This document shows, in pieces, positions 1-9,045 of a stretch of DNA of 54,376 nucleotides. Below the pieces are notes generated by a model. It did not search any database. It was not told where the DNA came from and saw only the letters and a program-made list of their open reading frames with translations. A program made the translations under genes and the position numbers. The stretch's first letter is position 1. Every line of letters starts with the position of its first letter. Source of the stretch: Acidobacteriota bacterium (GTDB lineage Bacteria > Acidobacteriota > Terriglobia > Versatilivoradales > Versatilivoraceae); contig JAJDUG010000040.1 in the NCBI GenBank assembly GCA_022826755.1, forward strand, positions 1 to 54,376. The letters run 5' to 3'.

Positions 1-1
1 C

Positions 2-2347
2 GTCCAGGCCCGCAATTACTTCGATCCGGAGAAGTCCGCCTACACCCGGGCGCAGAGCGGCGCCTCGATCGGCGGACCGCTGGGACGGGAGGGGACGTTT
101 TTCTACGGCGCCTACGAACGGCTGGACCGCCACGAATCGGTGATCGTTCCCCTGCTGCGGGACGACTCGTTTCTCTACGAGCTGACGCCCTCGCAGCAGG
201 CCCTGATGGCGGGCCTGGGCAGCACGGGGCTGATCCCGGCGCCGCTGTTGGGAGAGTTCGAGGCGGCCCTCACGCCAGGCAACTATCCCCACGTCGTCTC
301 GCTGTTCGAGCAAAACAGCGGGGTCTTTCCGTTCGGAGAGGAACGCCAGCAGTTCCTGGGGCGAATCGACCACACGGTGGGGGATGGGCACACGCTGTTC
401 ACCCGGGTCAACTGGACGGGCGCGGAAAGCGAGAATACGCAGTTCGGATCGCTGGTCTCCTACAGCCGCGGCCGGAATTCCAGCACCAACGACTTGGGGC
501 TGGCATTGGGCAATACGCTGCTGATCAACCCGGAGCTGGCCAGCGAAACCCTGCTGGGATTCAATTATCACGACTTCGGCGTGTATCCGACCGATCCCTA
601 CGGTCCGTCGATCGACATCAACGGCTTCGGCCTCTTCGGACGGGACCTGATCCTGCCGGCCCGTGTGGTGGAGCGTTCCGGCCAGGTGCGGCAGAATTTC
701 ACCCGTACTTCCGGCCCCCATACCTACAAGTTCGGCGTGGACGTCGGCGCCTCGCGTTTCAGCGTCAGGTCGGAAACCTTTTTCGGAGGGAGCTTTCAGT
801 TCGGCGAAGCCATACCTCTATCCTTCATGATCGATAACGGCGCCGGCGCCGGGACGGCGCAGTTGCTGCAGGGAGCTCTGACGCTGTTGGGACGGCCCCA
901 GCTTGCGGCAGCGGTGAACGAACCCATCTCGTCCCTGCAGGCCTACGCCCTGGGTCTGCCTCTGGTTTACCAGCAGGGCTTCGGCGAGCCCTTCTGGATC
1001 GGATGGAAGAACTACTACAACTTCTTTGCCGAAGCCTCCTGGCGCCTGAAGCCCAATTTGCAGTTGACACTGGGCGGCCGGCACGAACTCGAGGTCAAGA
1101 CGAAGTTCCCGACCGACAAGAACAACTTTGCGCCCAGGCTGGGATTCGACTGGAGCCCCGATCCGCGGACGGTCATACGCGGGGGTTTCGGCATCTACTA
1201 CGCCAGGATCGATGGCCATATCACCTACATCAGGGACTTGCTGGGACCGCAGGGACGGATCTTCCAGGTCTTCATCCCCCTGATCGGGTTGGAGGGAATC
1301 AACAGCGCGCTGACCGGCGATCTGCTCACCTCGGCCGAGATCTACCACACCGCTCTGCAGCGGGGCATCCTGGGGAACCGGTCAATAACCTCACAGGACT
1401 TGGCCCTCCACGGCATCAATCCGGGTCCGGGTCTTCCGTTGCGGGTGCAGTTCGATGTGGCCGACGACACGGTCAATCCCTATTCCCAGCAGGGCAGTCT
1501 CGAGATCCAGCGCGAGGTGGCCGAAGGCTACACCATCTCGCTGGGATACAACTTCAACCGCGGTGTCCACATCATTCGTCCACTGGAAAGGAATGTCTAT
1601 CGGGCGGGAACCAACGAGCTGGGCCGCCCGATCGTGGGCTTTCACAATCCGCTGGTGCTGCAGGACAACATCTACGGCAGTTGGGCCGATTCTTCCTACC
1701 ATGCCTTCATAGCCCAGTTCCGGAAACGCTTCTTCGATGGGTTCACTCTCTCGGCCCACTACACCTGGAGCAAGACCATGGACGAGAACACCGACTACAA
1801 CTCTGCGTTCCAGCCGCACTTGCAGTGGGACGCCAAGTCGGAGTGGGCCCTGTCCTCCTTCCACCGGAAACACAACTTCGTCGCTTACACCGTGGTGGAT
1901 CTCCCCTGGAGATCGGGCACCGGCAGAGGATTCGGTCATGCTCTGATTCGTGACTTTACGGTCTCGGCCATCATGAGCGCCCGCTCGGGCGCGCCCTTCA
2001 ATCTCAACTCGGGTTTCGACACCGTGGGCGACCGCCATATCGACACCCACCGTCCCTGGGGTTTGGGCCGCAACGTCGGCATGGGGCCCGACTTCTTCTC
2101 TTTCGATCTCCGACTGAACCGTGAGATACCGCTCACCGAGACCTGGACCCTGGGGCTGATCGCCGAGGCTTTCAATCTGTTCAACCGCACCAACTTCAAG
2201 CACATCAACAGCACGGTCGGGGATGTGAGCATCGATGAGCTACCCTCCCGGCTGGTGGGCCGCCGGGGCCCGGTCACCGAGCCCTTCTCCTTCACGGCGG
2301 CATTCGATCCGAGGCAGTTCCAGTTGTCGCTGCGCTTGAATTTCTGA
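2..2347 (+). CDS. Oar-like TonB-dependent outer-membrane receptor, 5'-truncated
   Basis: This is the C-terminal part of a large outer-membrane beta-barrel receptor. The reading frame is open from base 2, so the true start lies outside the window and the GTG at 140 is internal. The first residues include GGPLGREGTFFYGAYERL, the typical GGP(x)KD-TFFF-YE stretch of Oar-type receptors, in which a CarboxypepD_reg domain precedes the plug and barrel. The rest alternates hydrophobic and polar residues with many aromatics, and ends in a barrel-closing strand with terminal Phe (SLRLNF). AEAFNLFNRTNF is a family hallmark near the C-terminus. Such receptors are very numerous in Acidobacteria and may import oligosaccharides or peptides; the substrate cannot be read here. 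No TonB box is visible because the N-terminus is missing. Confidence 0.9.
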   Translation, partial: VQARNYFDPEKSAYTRAQSGASIGGPLGREGTFFYGAYERLDRHESVIVPLLRDDSFLYELTPSQQALMAGLGSTGLIPAPLLGEFEAALTPGNYPHVVSLFEQNSGVFPFGEERQQFLGRIDHTVGDGHTLFTRVNWTGAESENTQFGSLVSYSRGRNSSTNDLGLALGNTLLINPELASETLLGFNYHDFGVYPTDPYGPSIDINGFGLFGRDLILPARVVERSGQVRQNFTRTSGPHTYKFGVDVGASRFSVRSETFFGGSFQFGEAIPLSFMIDNGAGAGTAQLLQGALTLLGRPQLAAAVNEPISSLQAYALGLPLVYQQGFGEPFWIGWKNYYNFFAEASWRLKPNLQLTLGGRHELEVKTKFPTDKNNFAPRLGFDWSPDPRTVIRGGFGIYYARIDGHITYIRDLLGPQGRIFQVFIPLIGLEGINSALTGDLLTSAEIYHTALQRGILGNRSITSQDLALHGINPGPGLPLRVQFDVADDTVNPYSQQGSLEIQREVAEGYTISLGYNFNRGVHIIRPLERNVYRAGTNELGRPIVGFHNPLVLQDNIYGSWADSSYHAFIAQFRKRFFDGFTLSAHYTWSKTMDENTDYNSAFQPHLQWDAKSEWALSSFHRKHNFVAYTVVDLPWRSGTGRGFGHALIRDFTVSAIMSARSGAPFNLNSGFDTVGDRHIDTHRPWGLGRNVGMGPDFFSFDLRLNREIPLTETWTLGLIAEAFNLFNRTNFKHINSTVGDVSIDELPSRLVGRRGPVTEPFSFTAAFDPRQFQLSLRLNF

Positions 2348-2359
2348 ACGTTTTCAGGC

Positions 2360-2388
2360 TTTCGATCCTGGTTGGAGCGGGTTATAAT
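2360..2388 (+). promoter_or_regulatory. Possible sigma-70 promoter for the bactofilin gene
   Basis: A perfect TATAAT lies at 2383-2388, about 88 bases before the bactofilin start, in the gap after the receptor gene. The -35 region 17 bases upstream (TTTCGA) is a poor match, so activation by another factor or a chance match remains possible. Confidence 0.35.
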
Positions 2389-2475
2389 GTGATGTTTGCA
2401 GCCAGCGAACGGCAAATCAGGTCATAAGGCCGGGACGCTCAGGCAACTTTCCTTTCGGTCTGATTGGGACAATAA

Positions 2476-3090
2476 ATGGACACTTCCAAGGATTCCAAGG
2501 CAAAGCAGGCCGGGTCGCTGAAGGGTTGGGCGGGCCGCATTCTCCCCGGAAGAGAGAAGCCGGCCTTCGCCGATGCTCCGGACAGCACACCCCCGCGGCA
2601 GCCTCAAGCGCAAGCGCCCCCCCAGCCGACGCCGGCTCCCCCCCAGATCAGGAAAGAGAACTACCTGGGGGACACTTTCGTCATCCGGGGCGAATTGTCG
2701 GGAAGCCAGGACGTCACCATCGACTCGCGGGTGGAAGGGAAGATCGACCTTCGAAACCAGGTGCTTCGAGTTGGCTCCCAGGCCCGGATTCAGGCCGATA
2801 TTCAAGCCGCCAACGTCATCGTCGCCGGATCCGTGGTTGGAGACGTGGTTGCCCAGGACAGGGTAGAGATCACCCCGGCGGGTTCGGTGGTGGGCAGCAT
2901 CCGTTCCAGCCGGATCTCGATTGCCGACGGCGCCCGACTCAAGGGCAGTGTCGAGATGGTGAAGCCCGCGCCCAAGGTCCAAGCCTCCAAGCCGGCTGCA
3001 CCCAAAACTCCGCCCGTCAAGACCAAACCGGCCGCGGTGCCGAGCGCCAAATCTCCTGAAGCGCCGCCGATTACCAAAGCTTCTCGCTGA
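2476..3090 (+). CDS. Bactofilin (polymer-forming cytoskeletal protein)
   Basis: A 204-residue protein with the bactofilin architecture. It has a basic and Pro/Gln-rich N-terminal tail (about 1-55), a central right-handed beta-helix of short repeats (about 57-160: GDTFVIRGELSGS, VEGKIDLRNQVLRVGSQA, GDVVAQDRVEITPAGSVVG), and a Lys/Pro/Ala-rich C-terminal tail. Bactofilins polymerise without nucleotide into membrane-associated filaments that organise cell-wall enzymes, stalks or chromosome segregation. No membrane segment is present, so membrane contact would be through the N-terminal tail. The gene stands alone between the receptor and a convergent MFS gene, so its partner is unknown. The ATG at 2476 is the only sensible start, although its Shine-Dalgarno sequence is weak. 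Confidence 0.93.
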   Translation: MDTSKDSKAKQAGSLKGWAGRILPGREKPAFADAPDSTPPRQPQAQAPPQPTPAPPQIRKENYLGDTFVIRGELSGSQDVTIDSRVEGKIDLRNQVLRVGSQARIQADIQAANVIVAGSVVGDVVAQDRVEITPAGSVVGSIRSSRISIADGARLKGSVEMVKPAPKVQASKPAAPKTPPVKTKPAAVPSAKSPEAPPITKASR

Positions 3091-3219
3091 GACGGAACAC
3101 GGGTTCCCGACCTTCAGACCCGCTGAGCCTGAAACCGGCCCCCGGTGAAAGAGGACGCTCGCCCGGCCCCGGGTGGCTTCCGAATTGTCCCCCCCGCGGC
3201 GCTTCCCCGTGGATAACAG

Positions 3220-4515
3220 TTACGCCTGTCCCTCGTTCTTCGACCGGTCCTTTGCTTCCCAGCCCAGGCTGATGGCTATCAGCACGCATCCCGTCAGGGG
3301 GATGAGCCAGGCTGCACGCTCCAGGCCGCCCATTCGCTGCGCCACCCAACCCATCAATGGGGGGGCGGGGATGGCTCCGATGGTTCCGATCGCATCCACC
3401 AGAGGTACGGCCGTTCCGGCCCGATCCGGAAACTTGGTGGAGGCCAGGGAATAGACGGTGGGGGCCTGGGCCGAAAGGAACACCCCCTGCAACACCATCA
3501 TGGCAATGGCCATTCGAGGATCGGGAACCCAAAGCAGCAGGCTGTAGGCCAGCATGCCCCCCGCATAGCACAATCCCAGCAGCACCCGGTCCGAGTAACG
3601 TCCCGTCACGAACAGACCCAGGATGATGCGACCCACCAGGTAGCCGCCAGCGTTGGCGCCCATGATCTCACCAGCCAGGGCAGTGCTTCGGCCGAAGCGC
3701 ATTTCACAGAGGTTGGGCGTCCAGGTCACAATGTTGCCGGCGGTAAGGTTGTCCAGAACCACCAGAAAGCCGATGAGAAGCAAGGCTCCCTGTCCCAGCA
3801 GCGAGCCGCGGTAGCGGCGGAGAATCCCGCTGACCCAGCCCGCGGCTGCCTCCCATGGCGTTGCGTTACCGGTTGGATCCGCGGCAGGCCGGGGCCCCGG
3901 AGGCGATTCCGCCAACCGGACTCGAAGACCGGTATTCCCCAGGCTCCTCCAGAACAGGAAGGCGACCGCCACTCCCGACACCCACAGGTAGAGGCCGACC
4001 CCGAACAGAATGGGCCGCCACACCTCCAGGAAGGACACCAGGTGCCCCAGGCCATAGGGGGCGCCCGTCCCGGCCAACGCGAAAACCGCCATGGTCCACA
4101 TGAACAGCCGCTGGCTCTGCGGAGCGAAGTGACCGGCGATGGTGGCGCTGGTGACCGAGAGCGCCCAGAGGGTCCCCATCCCCATCACCGCGGCGCCCAG
4201 CCGCAACATGAGAAAGTCGGGCGCCGTGGCCACCAGGATCGACCCCAGGCCGGAGAGCCCCAGGGCCAGCAGCGCCGAGCGGCGCGCGGCAATGCGCTCG
4301 GTGACGAAACCGGAGGCAAACAGAGCCACCATGGCTCCCACGAAGAAGAAGGACTGGATCTGACCCCTTTGTTGCAGGTCCAACCGGAAAGCCTCGGCAA
4401 AGCTTGTGAAGAGGACCGGCAGCAGGTTGATGGTCACCCCTTGCTGGAAGGCCATCACGAAGATGAAGATCAGCAGGGTCCGCCGTCTCGCGTTTGCCAT
4501 GAGGTGGCTTGTCAT
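3220..4515 (-). CDS. MFS transporter
   Basis: A 431-residue integral membrane protein with about 12 hydrophobic segments in two six-helix halves separated by a central hydrophilic loop around residues 195-230. The first segment (RTLLIFIFVMAFQQGVTINL) follows a basic N-terminus. The segment order and the VTERIAARR-type basic loop after the second helix fit the major facilitator superfamily. The substrate cannot be told. Two in-frame ATG codons (4515 and 4500) are possible; the first has GGAA about ten bases upstream and is preferred. The gene converges on bactofilin (129-base gap), and its 5' end abuts the NHL gene stub, so its promoter would lie in or across that remnant. Confidence 0.85.
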   Translation of the reverse strand: MTSHLMANARRRTLLIFIFVMAFQQGVTINLLPVLFTSFAEAFRLDLQQRGQIQSFFFVGAMVALFASGFVTERIAARRSALLALGLSGLGSILVATAPDFLMLRLGAAVMGMGTLWALSVTSATIAGHFAPQSQRLFMWTMAVFALAGTGAPYGLGHLVSFLEVWRPILFGVGLYLWVSGVAVAFLFWRSLGNTGLRVRLAESPPGPRPAADPTGNATPWEAAAGWVSGILRRYRGSLLGQGALLLIGFLVVLDNLTAGNIVTWTPNLCEMRFGRSTALAGEIMGANAGGYLVGRIILGLFVTGRYSDRVLLGLCYAGGMLAYSLLLWVPDPRMAIAMMVLQGVFLSAQAPTVYSLASTKFPDRAGTAVPLVDAIGTIGAIPAPPLMGWVAQRMGGLERAAWLIPLTGCVLIAISLGWEAKDRSKNEGQA

Positions 4516-4535
4516 GGGTGCATTTCCGGAATGGA

Positions 4536-4700
4536 GTGCTGAAGCTGGATCTGGAAGGACCTGTGGTGGGCGCGTTCGGTCAGCCGGGGAAAGAAGCGGG
4601 GCAGTTCTTCGTGCCTCACCATCTCGCCCTGGGCAAGGACGGCGAACTCTATGTTGCCGGAGTGGTCAGTTGGCGGGTTCAGAAGTTTCTATTGAAGTGA
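4536..4700 (+). pseudogene. C-terminal stub of an NHL-repeat beta-propeller protein
   Basis: About 54 codons read as the end of an NHL-repeat protein: GQPGKEAGQFFVPHHLALGK, then DGELYVAGVVSWRVQKFLLK and a stop. This matches the last propeller blade of six-bladed NHL proteins (such as peptidyl-alpha-hydroxyglycine lyase-like proteins), which usually end in YVAEV.GWRVQKF. The other blades (expected 250 or more residues) are missing. The frame begins at the start of the divergent MFS gene, and its end overlaps the 3' end of the radical SAM gene by 35 bases. It therefore looks like debris left by a deletion or insertion. Recognition is from motif memory, not a search. Confidence 0.6.
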
Positions 4701-6402
4701 CCCCGGATGGAGAAGGGGTGGATTCTCGACGCGGCTCCTTCCCGTCCCCCAGGGACCCCGAAGCCTTCCAGACCGGTGCCTGCCTGACCATTCCCTTGAG
4801 GTCGCTCTCCTGCAAGACCGCTGATGTGCCGGCCACCGGAGTTTGTGCGGGCGCCGCCGTATCCGACCTTTTTCGACGAGCCCTGCGCTGGCTCTTGAGA
4901 CCCTGAAACACCAGGCTCCCAATCGTGCTGTAATTCCGGGCCAGGAGCTTGATCCAGGCCCAGCGGGTCATCTGTGGGAAATAGATGCCTCGGAAGAGGA
5001 TGCGCGCCACAAAGTGCATGACCTGATACCCGAAAGTCTTCCCGTTGCGCAGCAGCCAGTCTTGAGACTTGCGGAAAGCTCGTGGCCTGTAGCAGTGTGC
5101 CCAGGCGCGGCGAACCTCTTCTTCCGCCTGGTCTGCCGTCAGACCCTTGGGGAGATAGGCGGCCTTGAAGGCCTGGAAGTCGAGCCAATGTTCCGGCCGG
5201 GTCAGCCGCCCCTCACTCTTCAAGCGATCGTACAGCGGTGTGGCCGGGTAAGGCGTGAGTATCCCGAAGACCGGCAGTCCCGGAGGCCAGGCGTCGACCT
5301 GGCGGTAGGTGTTTCCCGAGACGCCCGGGCGATCCCCCTCCATGCCGAAGATGAAAGAAGTGATGGCGTAGAGCTCGTACTTGGCCAGCAGGTTCAGGAT
5401 TTCCGCATACTCGGCGGGCTTGTTGAACGACTTGTTGGCGACTTTGAGGCTGTCGGGATCGATGGACTCCAGGCCCATGAAGATCCAGCGACCGCCGCTT
5501 TCGGCGATGAGACGCACCAGCTCTTCGTCTCGCAGAAGGTTCATGCTGATCTGAGCGATCCAGGGGACGCAGGCATCCTGGGCGATCATGTCGCGCAGCA
5601 GGGACTTGGTCCGCTTGCGGTTGATGGCGAAGTTGTCATCGATGAAGAAGACACTGACCAGCGCGTTCCTTTCCTTGCCCAGGGCCTTCAGGCAGAGCAG
5701 CTCGTCGATGACGTTCTGGTTGTCGCGGAAGCGAATCTGGTCTCCGAAGAAGCCGGTCACGGTGCAGAACTCACAGCCGTAGGGGCAGCCCCGCCCGGAT
5801 TCCACCGGCACCACGTAGAGCTCGTCATAGTTCAGGCCCAGCCGCTTGAGCATCCGCTTGGCCGTGGACGGCACGAATCGCATGAGATCGAAAAGCGAGA
5901 GGTCGATCCGGTCCCACCTCACCTGCGGGTAGTTCCTGAGACTGGGCTTGACATCCTTCCCGTCGATGACCGCGGGCTGGTAGAACTGCCGTAGCGTCCC
6001 GGCGGCCGCATCCCGCACCACCCGAGGCCAGGTGTCGTCCGCTTCCCCCAACACCACCGCATCGGCGTATTGAGGATGGCCGGTGAGGCCCAGGGGCTCG
6101 TTGGGGACTTCGGTCACGTGGGGCCCTCCCATCACGATGGGTACGGCTGTTTCCCTTCGAATGGCTGCCGCCATGCGATAGGCCTTCTGGGCCATACGGG
6201 TCATGAAGCCCATGCCCACCAGACCTACATCGTTTTGAACGATGAAGTCCACCAGCTCCCGCTCACTCAGGTAACGCACATTGCCATCGATAATGCTGAC
6301 CCGATGGTCCTTCGGCGTCAGTCTCTGCAGGACAAAGGGCCAAAGTTGCGGAACAAAGTTGTTTGTCACCTGGTTGTCAGGCACGTACAGGAGAATATGC
6401 AT
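4666..6402 (-). CDS. B12-binding-domain radical SAM protein
   Basis: A 578-residue protein. The N-terminal cobalamin-binding-like Rossmann domain covers about residues 1-150 (MHILLYVPDN, VGMGFMTRMAQ, MGGPHVTEVP at 91-100, LGEADDTWP at 118-126). The radical SAM core follows, with Cys206, Cys210 and Cys213 in RGCPYGCEFC to bind the 4Fe-4S cluster and SAM. Later core motifs include FFIDDNFAINR and FMGLESID. A DUF4070-like C-terminal region follows, as in hopanoid and lipid-modifying members of this class. The last 70 residues are low in order-promoting residues, and their end is antisense to the NHL stub, so the tail may be newly acquired. Methylation or another radical modification of a lipid or cofactor is plausible, but the substrate is unknown. 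The gene stands alone. Confidence 0.85.
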   Translation of the reverse strand: MHILLYVPDNQVTNNFVPQLWPFVLQRLTPKDHRVSIIDGNVRYLSERELVDFIVQNDVGLVGMGFMTRMAQKAYRMAAAIRRETAVPIVMGGPHVTEVPNEPLGLTGHPQYADAVVLGEADDTWPRVVRDAAAGTLRQFYQPAVIDGKDVKPSLRNYPQVRWDRIDLSLFDLMRFVPSTAKRMLKRLGLNYDELYVVPVESGRGCPYGCEFCTVTGFFGDQIRFRDNQNVIDELLCLKALGKERNALVSVFFIDDNFAINRKRTKSLLRDMIAQDACVPWIAQISMNLLRDEELVRLIAESGGRWIFMGLESIDPDSLKVANKSFNKPAEYAEILNLLAKYELYAITSFIFGMEGDRPGVSGNTYRQVDAWPPGLPVFGILTPYPATPLYDRLKSEGRLTRPEHWLDFQAFKAAYLPKGLTADQAEEEVRRAWAHCYRPRAFRKSQDWLLRNGKTFGYQVMHFVARILFRGIYFPQMTRWAWIKLLARNYSTIGSLVFQGLKSQRRARRKRSDTAAPAQTPVAGTSAVLQESDLKGMVRQAPVWKASGSLGDGKEPRRESTPSPSGVTSIETSEPAN

Positions 6403-6950
6403 CGCGGTCCCTTCTTGATCGGTTCCGTCTCGGCTGGTTTCCGTGACTCCCGGCAGGTTGCTTATATCAAATCCTTCACGGAAATGGTTGATAAAGCCGC
6501 AGGCGGGCGGCCGACGCAGAATCGCGGCAGGCGCTGTCAGCGGGCCGGTTGCCCCCGGATCGCCTCCCCCGTGGTGTAACCTCTCGATTGGTGCGGGTCA
6601 TATTACCCCATCCGGTCGCAGATGCGAAACAACTCCTCGACAGTGGTGCAACTTTCCGGGGAATCCCCGTGTCGAGCTGCATTTATCGCCGGATCGCCCG
6701 GGATTTCCGTGCCGCCGGCCCGGCTTCGGTGACTGCTGCCGGGACGGGAGCGATATGGTAGGATCGGAATTCCCACCCTCCGTGGACTGGGATTGAGCCC
6801 CGGCAACGGTCCGCAAATAAGGGTTGAAGTCGCGGAGCCGGTCGCGTATGGTTTCCCTCTATCTTGTCTGCGATAGGGATCCGCCGGCGCCCGCTCTTGA
6901 GAAGCGGTCCCGTCTTGGTGTCTGATCCAGTAAACGGGAGGAATCAGGTC
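6403..6950. other. Intergenic region upstream of the aco operon
   Basis: A 548-base divergent gap between the radical SAM gene and acoA with no convincing gene. It must hold the promoters of both. An imperfect inverted repeat, TCCCTctATC / GATAGGGA, lies around 6854-6879. A short hairpin CCGCT-7-AGCGG lies at 6891-6907, just before the acoA ribosome binding site. I found no good sigma-70 pair and no correctly spaced sigma-54 GG-N10-GC signature, although known aco operons often use sigma-54 with AcoR. Confidence 0.5.
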
Positions 6951-7919
6951 ATGAACCTCAGTCAGGACCAGCTTCGGTCCATGTACCGGACCATGGTGTC
7001 CATCCGAAACTTCGAGGAAACCGTCAAGCAGGCCTTTGCCAAGGGCCACATTCCAGGCTTCGTGCACCTCTACGTGGGGGAGGAGGCCATTGCCACCGGT
7101 GTCTGCAGCGCCTTGCGGCCCAGCGATACCATCACCAGCACCCACCGGGGGCACGGGCACTGCATCGCCAAGGGCTGCGACATGAACTCGATGATGGCCG
7201 AGATCTATGGAAAAGCCACCGGGCTGTGCAAGGGCAAGGGCGGGTCCATGCACATCGCCGACGTGGGCAAGGGCATGTTGGGCGCCAACGGGATCGTGGG
7301 CGGGGGGCCGCCCCTGGCCTGCGGAGCCGGTCTGACCTCGGTGGTCACGGGCAGCGGGGACGTCTGCGCCTGCTTCTTCGGGGACGGCGCCTGCGAACAG
7401 GGAACCTTCCACGAAAGCGCCAACCTGGCGGCCATCTGGAATCTTCCGGTCATCTTCGTGGCCGAGAACAACGGCTATGCCCAGAGCACGCCTGCCAGTT
7501 ACCACTGCGCCATCGAGAACATTGCCGAGCGGGCGGCCAGTTACGGCATCCCGGGGGCCGTGGTGGACGGCAGCGACGTCTTCGCCGTGCATGAAGCCGC
7601 CGTGGAAGCCGTGAAGCGGGCCCGGGCCGGACAGGGACCCAGCCTGCTGGAGTGCAAGACCTATCGCCACCACGGCCACTTCGAGGGGGACCAGCAGACC
7701 TACAAGGATGATCTCTACAAGAGCGTGTCCCAGGGCAAGGACTCCATTCGGGATTTCCGGGCCCTGGTCACCCAGCACGGCTGGTTCACCTCGGAGGAGC
7801 TGGATGCCATCGACCGGGAGGCCAGGCAGGCCGTAGAAGAAGCGCTGGCCTACGCCGAATCCAGTCCTCTGCCCGAGGTGGAAGAGGTCACCAGCGACGT
7901 CTATGTCAGTTACCCCTAG
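6951..7919 (+). CDS. acoA: Acetoin dehydrogenase E1 alpha subunit (TPP-dependent)
   Basis: A 322-residue thiamine-diphosphate-dependent E1 alpha subunit. The TPP/Mg2+ motif runs from GDGACEQG (144-151) to ENNGYAQST (172-180). HRGHGHCIAKG and KGKGGSMHIAD are typical of the acetoin/pyruvate dehydrogenase E1 alpha family. With the beta subunit it cleaves acetoin (or another 2-oxo compound) and passes the acetyl unit to the E2 lipoyl arm. The frame is open from 6864, but the ATG at 6951 is chosen because GGGAGGAA (6936-6943) sits 7 bases before it and the protein then begins like its family. It is first in an acoA-acoB-acoC-acoX operon; the gene order and AcoX point to acetoin rather than pyruvate as substrate. 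Confidence 0.88.
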   Translation: MNLSQDQLRSMYRTMVSIRNFEETVKQAFAKGHIPGFVHLYVGEEAIATGVCSALRPSDTITSTHRGHGHCIAKGCDMNSMMAEIYGKATGLCKGKGGSMHIADVGKGMLGANGIVGGGPPLACGAGLTSVVTGSGDVCACFFGDGACEQGTFHESANLAAIWNLPVIFVAENNGYAQSTPASYHCAIENIAERAASYGIPGAVVDGSDVFAVHEAAVEAVKRARAGQGPSLLECKTYRHHGHFEGDQQTYKDDLYKSVSQGKDSIRDFRALVTQHGWFTSEELDAIDREARQAVEEALAYAESSPLPEVEEVTSDVYVSYP

Positions 7920-7967
7920 TCAAGAGCAAGGAAACGAGACTCACCGTCTGACCAAGGAGGTCTTGAA

Positions 7968-9005
7968 ATGGCTGTAGCCACTGCTGCCAGAACCATCACT
8001 ATCGCCGAGGCTCTCAACGAGTCCATTCGGCTGGAGATGCGCGCCGATCCCAAGATCGTCATCATGGGCGAAGACATCGCCGGAGGCGCCCAGGTGGAGC
8101 ACCTGGAAGATGACGAAGCCTGGGGCGGCGTCATGGGTGTGACCAAGGGATTGGTGCACGAGTTCGGCCGCGAGCGGGTGCTCGACACCCCCATTTCCGA
8201 GGCTGCTTTCATCGGAGCCGCGGTTGGAGCCGCGGCCACCGGGCTGCGTCCCATCGCTGAACTGATGTTCTGCGGCTTCCTGGGGAGTTGCCTCGATTCC
8301 CTGCTCAATCAGGGCTCCAAGCTCCGCTACATGTTCGGCGGCAAGGCCACCGTTCCGGTCACCATTCGCACCATGATCGGGGGCGGCTTCCGGGCCGCGG
8401 CCCAGCACGCCCAGACCCTCTACCCCATGTTCGCCAACATTCCCGGCCTGAAGGTGGTGGCCCCCTCCAACGCCGCCGACGCCAAGGGCCTGCTGACCGC
8501 CTCCATCCGGGACGACGACCCGGTCATCTTCTGCGAGCACATCACCATGTACACCATGAAGGGCGAGGTGCCCGGGGGAGAGCACATCGTGCCCATCGGC
8601 AAGGCTGCCGTCGCCCGGCCGGGCAGCGACGTGACGCTGCTGGGGGTGAGCCTCACCGCCGTTCATGCGCTGAACGCCGCCGAGACCCTGGCCAAGGAGG
8701 GCATCGACGCCGAGGTGATCGACCTGCGCACCGTGTCCCCGCTGGACGAGGAGACCATTCTGGCATCGGTTCAGAAAACCGGGCGCCTGGTGATCGTGGA
8801 CGAGGCCAATCCTCTCTGCGGGCTGGCCTCGCACATCGCCGGCATGGTGGCCAGCCGGGGGTTCAACTGGCTGCGGGCGCCGGTGGGCATGGTAACCGCC
8901 CCTCACTCCCCGGTGCCCTTCAGCCCGGTGCTGGAGGACGCCTACCTGCCCAACCCGCAAAAGGTGGTGGCCGCCGTGAAAGAGGTATGCGCCCAGGCGT
9001 CTTGA
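7968..9005 (+). CDS. acoB: Acetoin dehydrogenase E1 beta subunit
   Basis: A 345-residue transketolase-like beta subunit with the Pyr domain and C-terminal transketolase domain. Motifs include ITIAEALNESIRLEMRADP and VIMGEDIAGG at the N-terminus, RVLDTPISEAAFIGAAVGAA, and VIDLRTVSPLDEETI in the C-terminal domain. The length is normal for the family (about 325-345). It partners the alpha subunit in an alpha2beta2 E1 that carries TPP at the interface. A strong AAGGAGG (7954-7960) lies 7 bases before the ATG, and the gap from acoA is only 48 bases, consistent with co-transcription. Confidence 0.9.
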   Translation: MAVATAARTITIAEALNESIRLEMRADPKIVIMGEDIAGGAQVEHLEDDEAWGGVMGVTKGLVHEFGRERVLDTPISEAAFIGAAVGAAATGLRPIAELMFCGFLGSCLDSLLNQGSKLRYMFGGKATVPVTIRTMIGGGFRAAAQHAQTLYPMFANIPGLKVVAPSNAADAKGLLTASIRDDDPVIFCEHITMYTMKGEVPGGEHIVPIGKAAVARPGSDVTLLGVSLTAVHALNAAETLAKEGIDAEVIDLRTVSPLDEETILASVQKTGRLVIVDEANPLCGLASHIAGMVASRGFNWLRAPVGMVTAPHSPVPFSPVLEDAYLPNPQKVVAAVKEVCAQAS

Positions 9006-9045
9006 GAAAGCGGCCCTAGATCGACGAGGAACGAGGGAAGGTTCG

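Noticed and set aside
3124-3132. GCCTGAAAC as a fifth copy of the dispersed-repeat end
   Set aside because: Only 9 bases match and no internal repeat blocks follow, so chance is likely.
3091-3219. Small GC hairpins (GGAAC-GTTCC, CCGG pairs) in the convergent bactofilin/MFS gap as a terminator
   Set aside because: Stems are short and no T-run follows on either strand.
6780-6820. Possible sigma-54 promoter (CGGCAACGGTCCGCAA) before acoA
   Set aside because: The GG and GC are separated by 9 rather than 10 bases and the flanks do not match the consensus.
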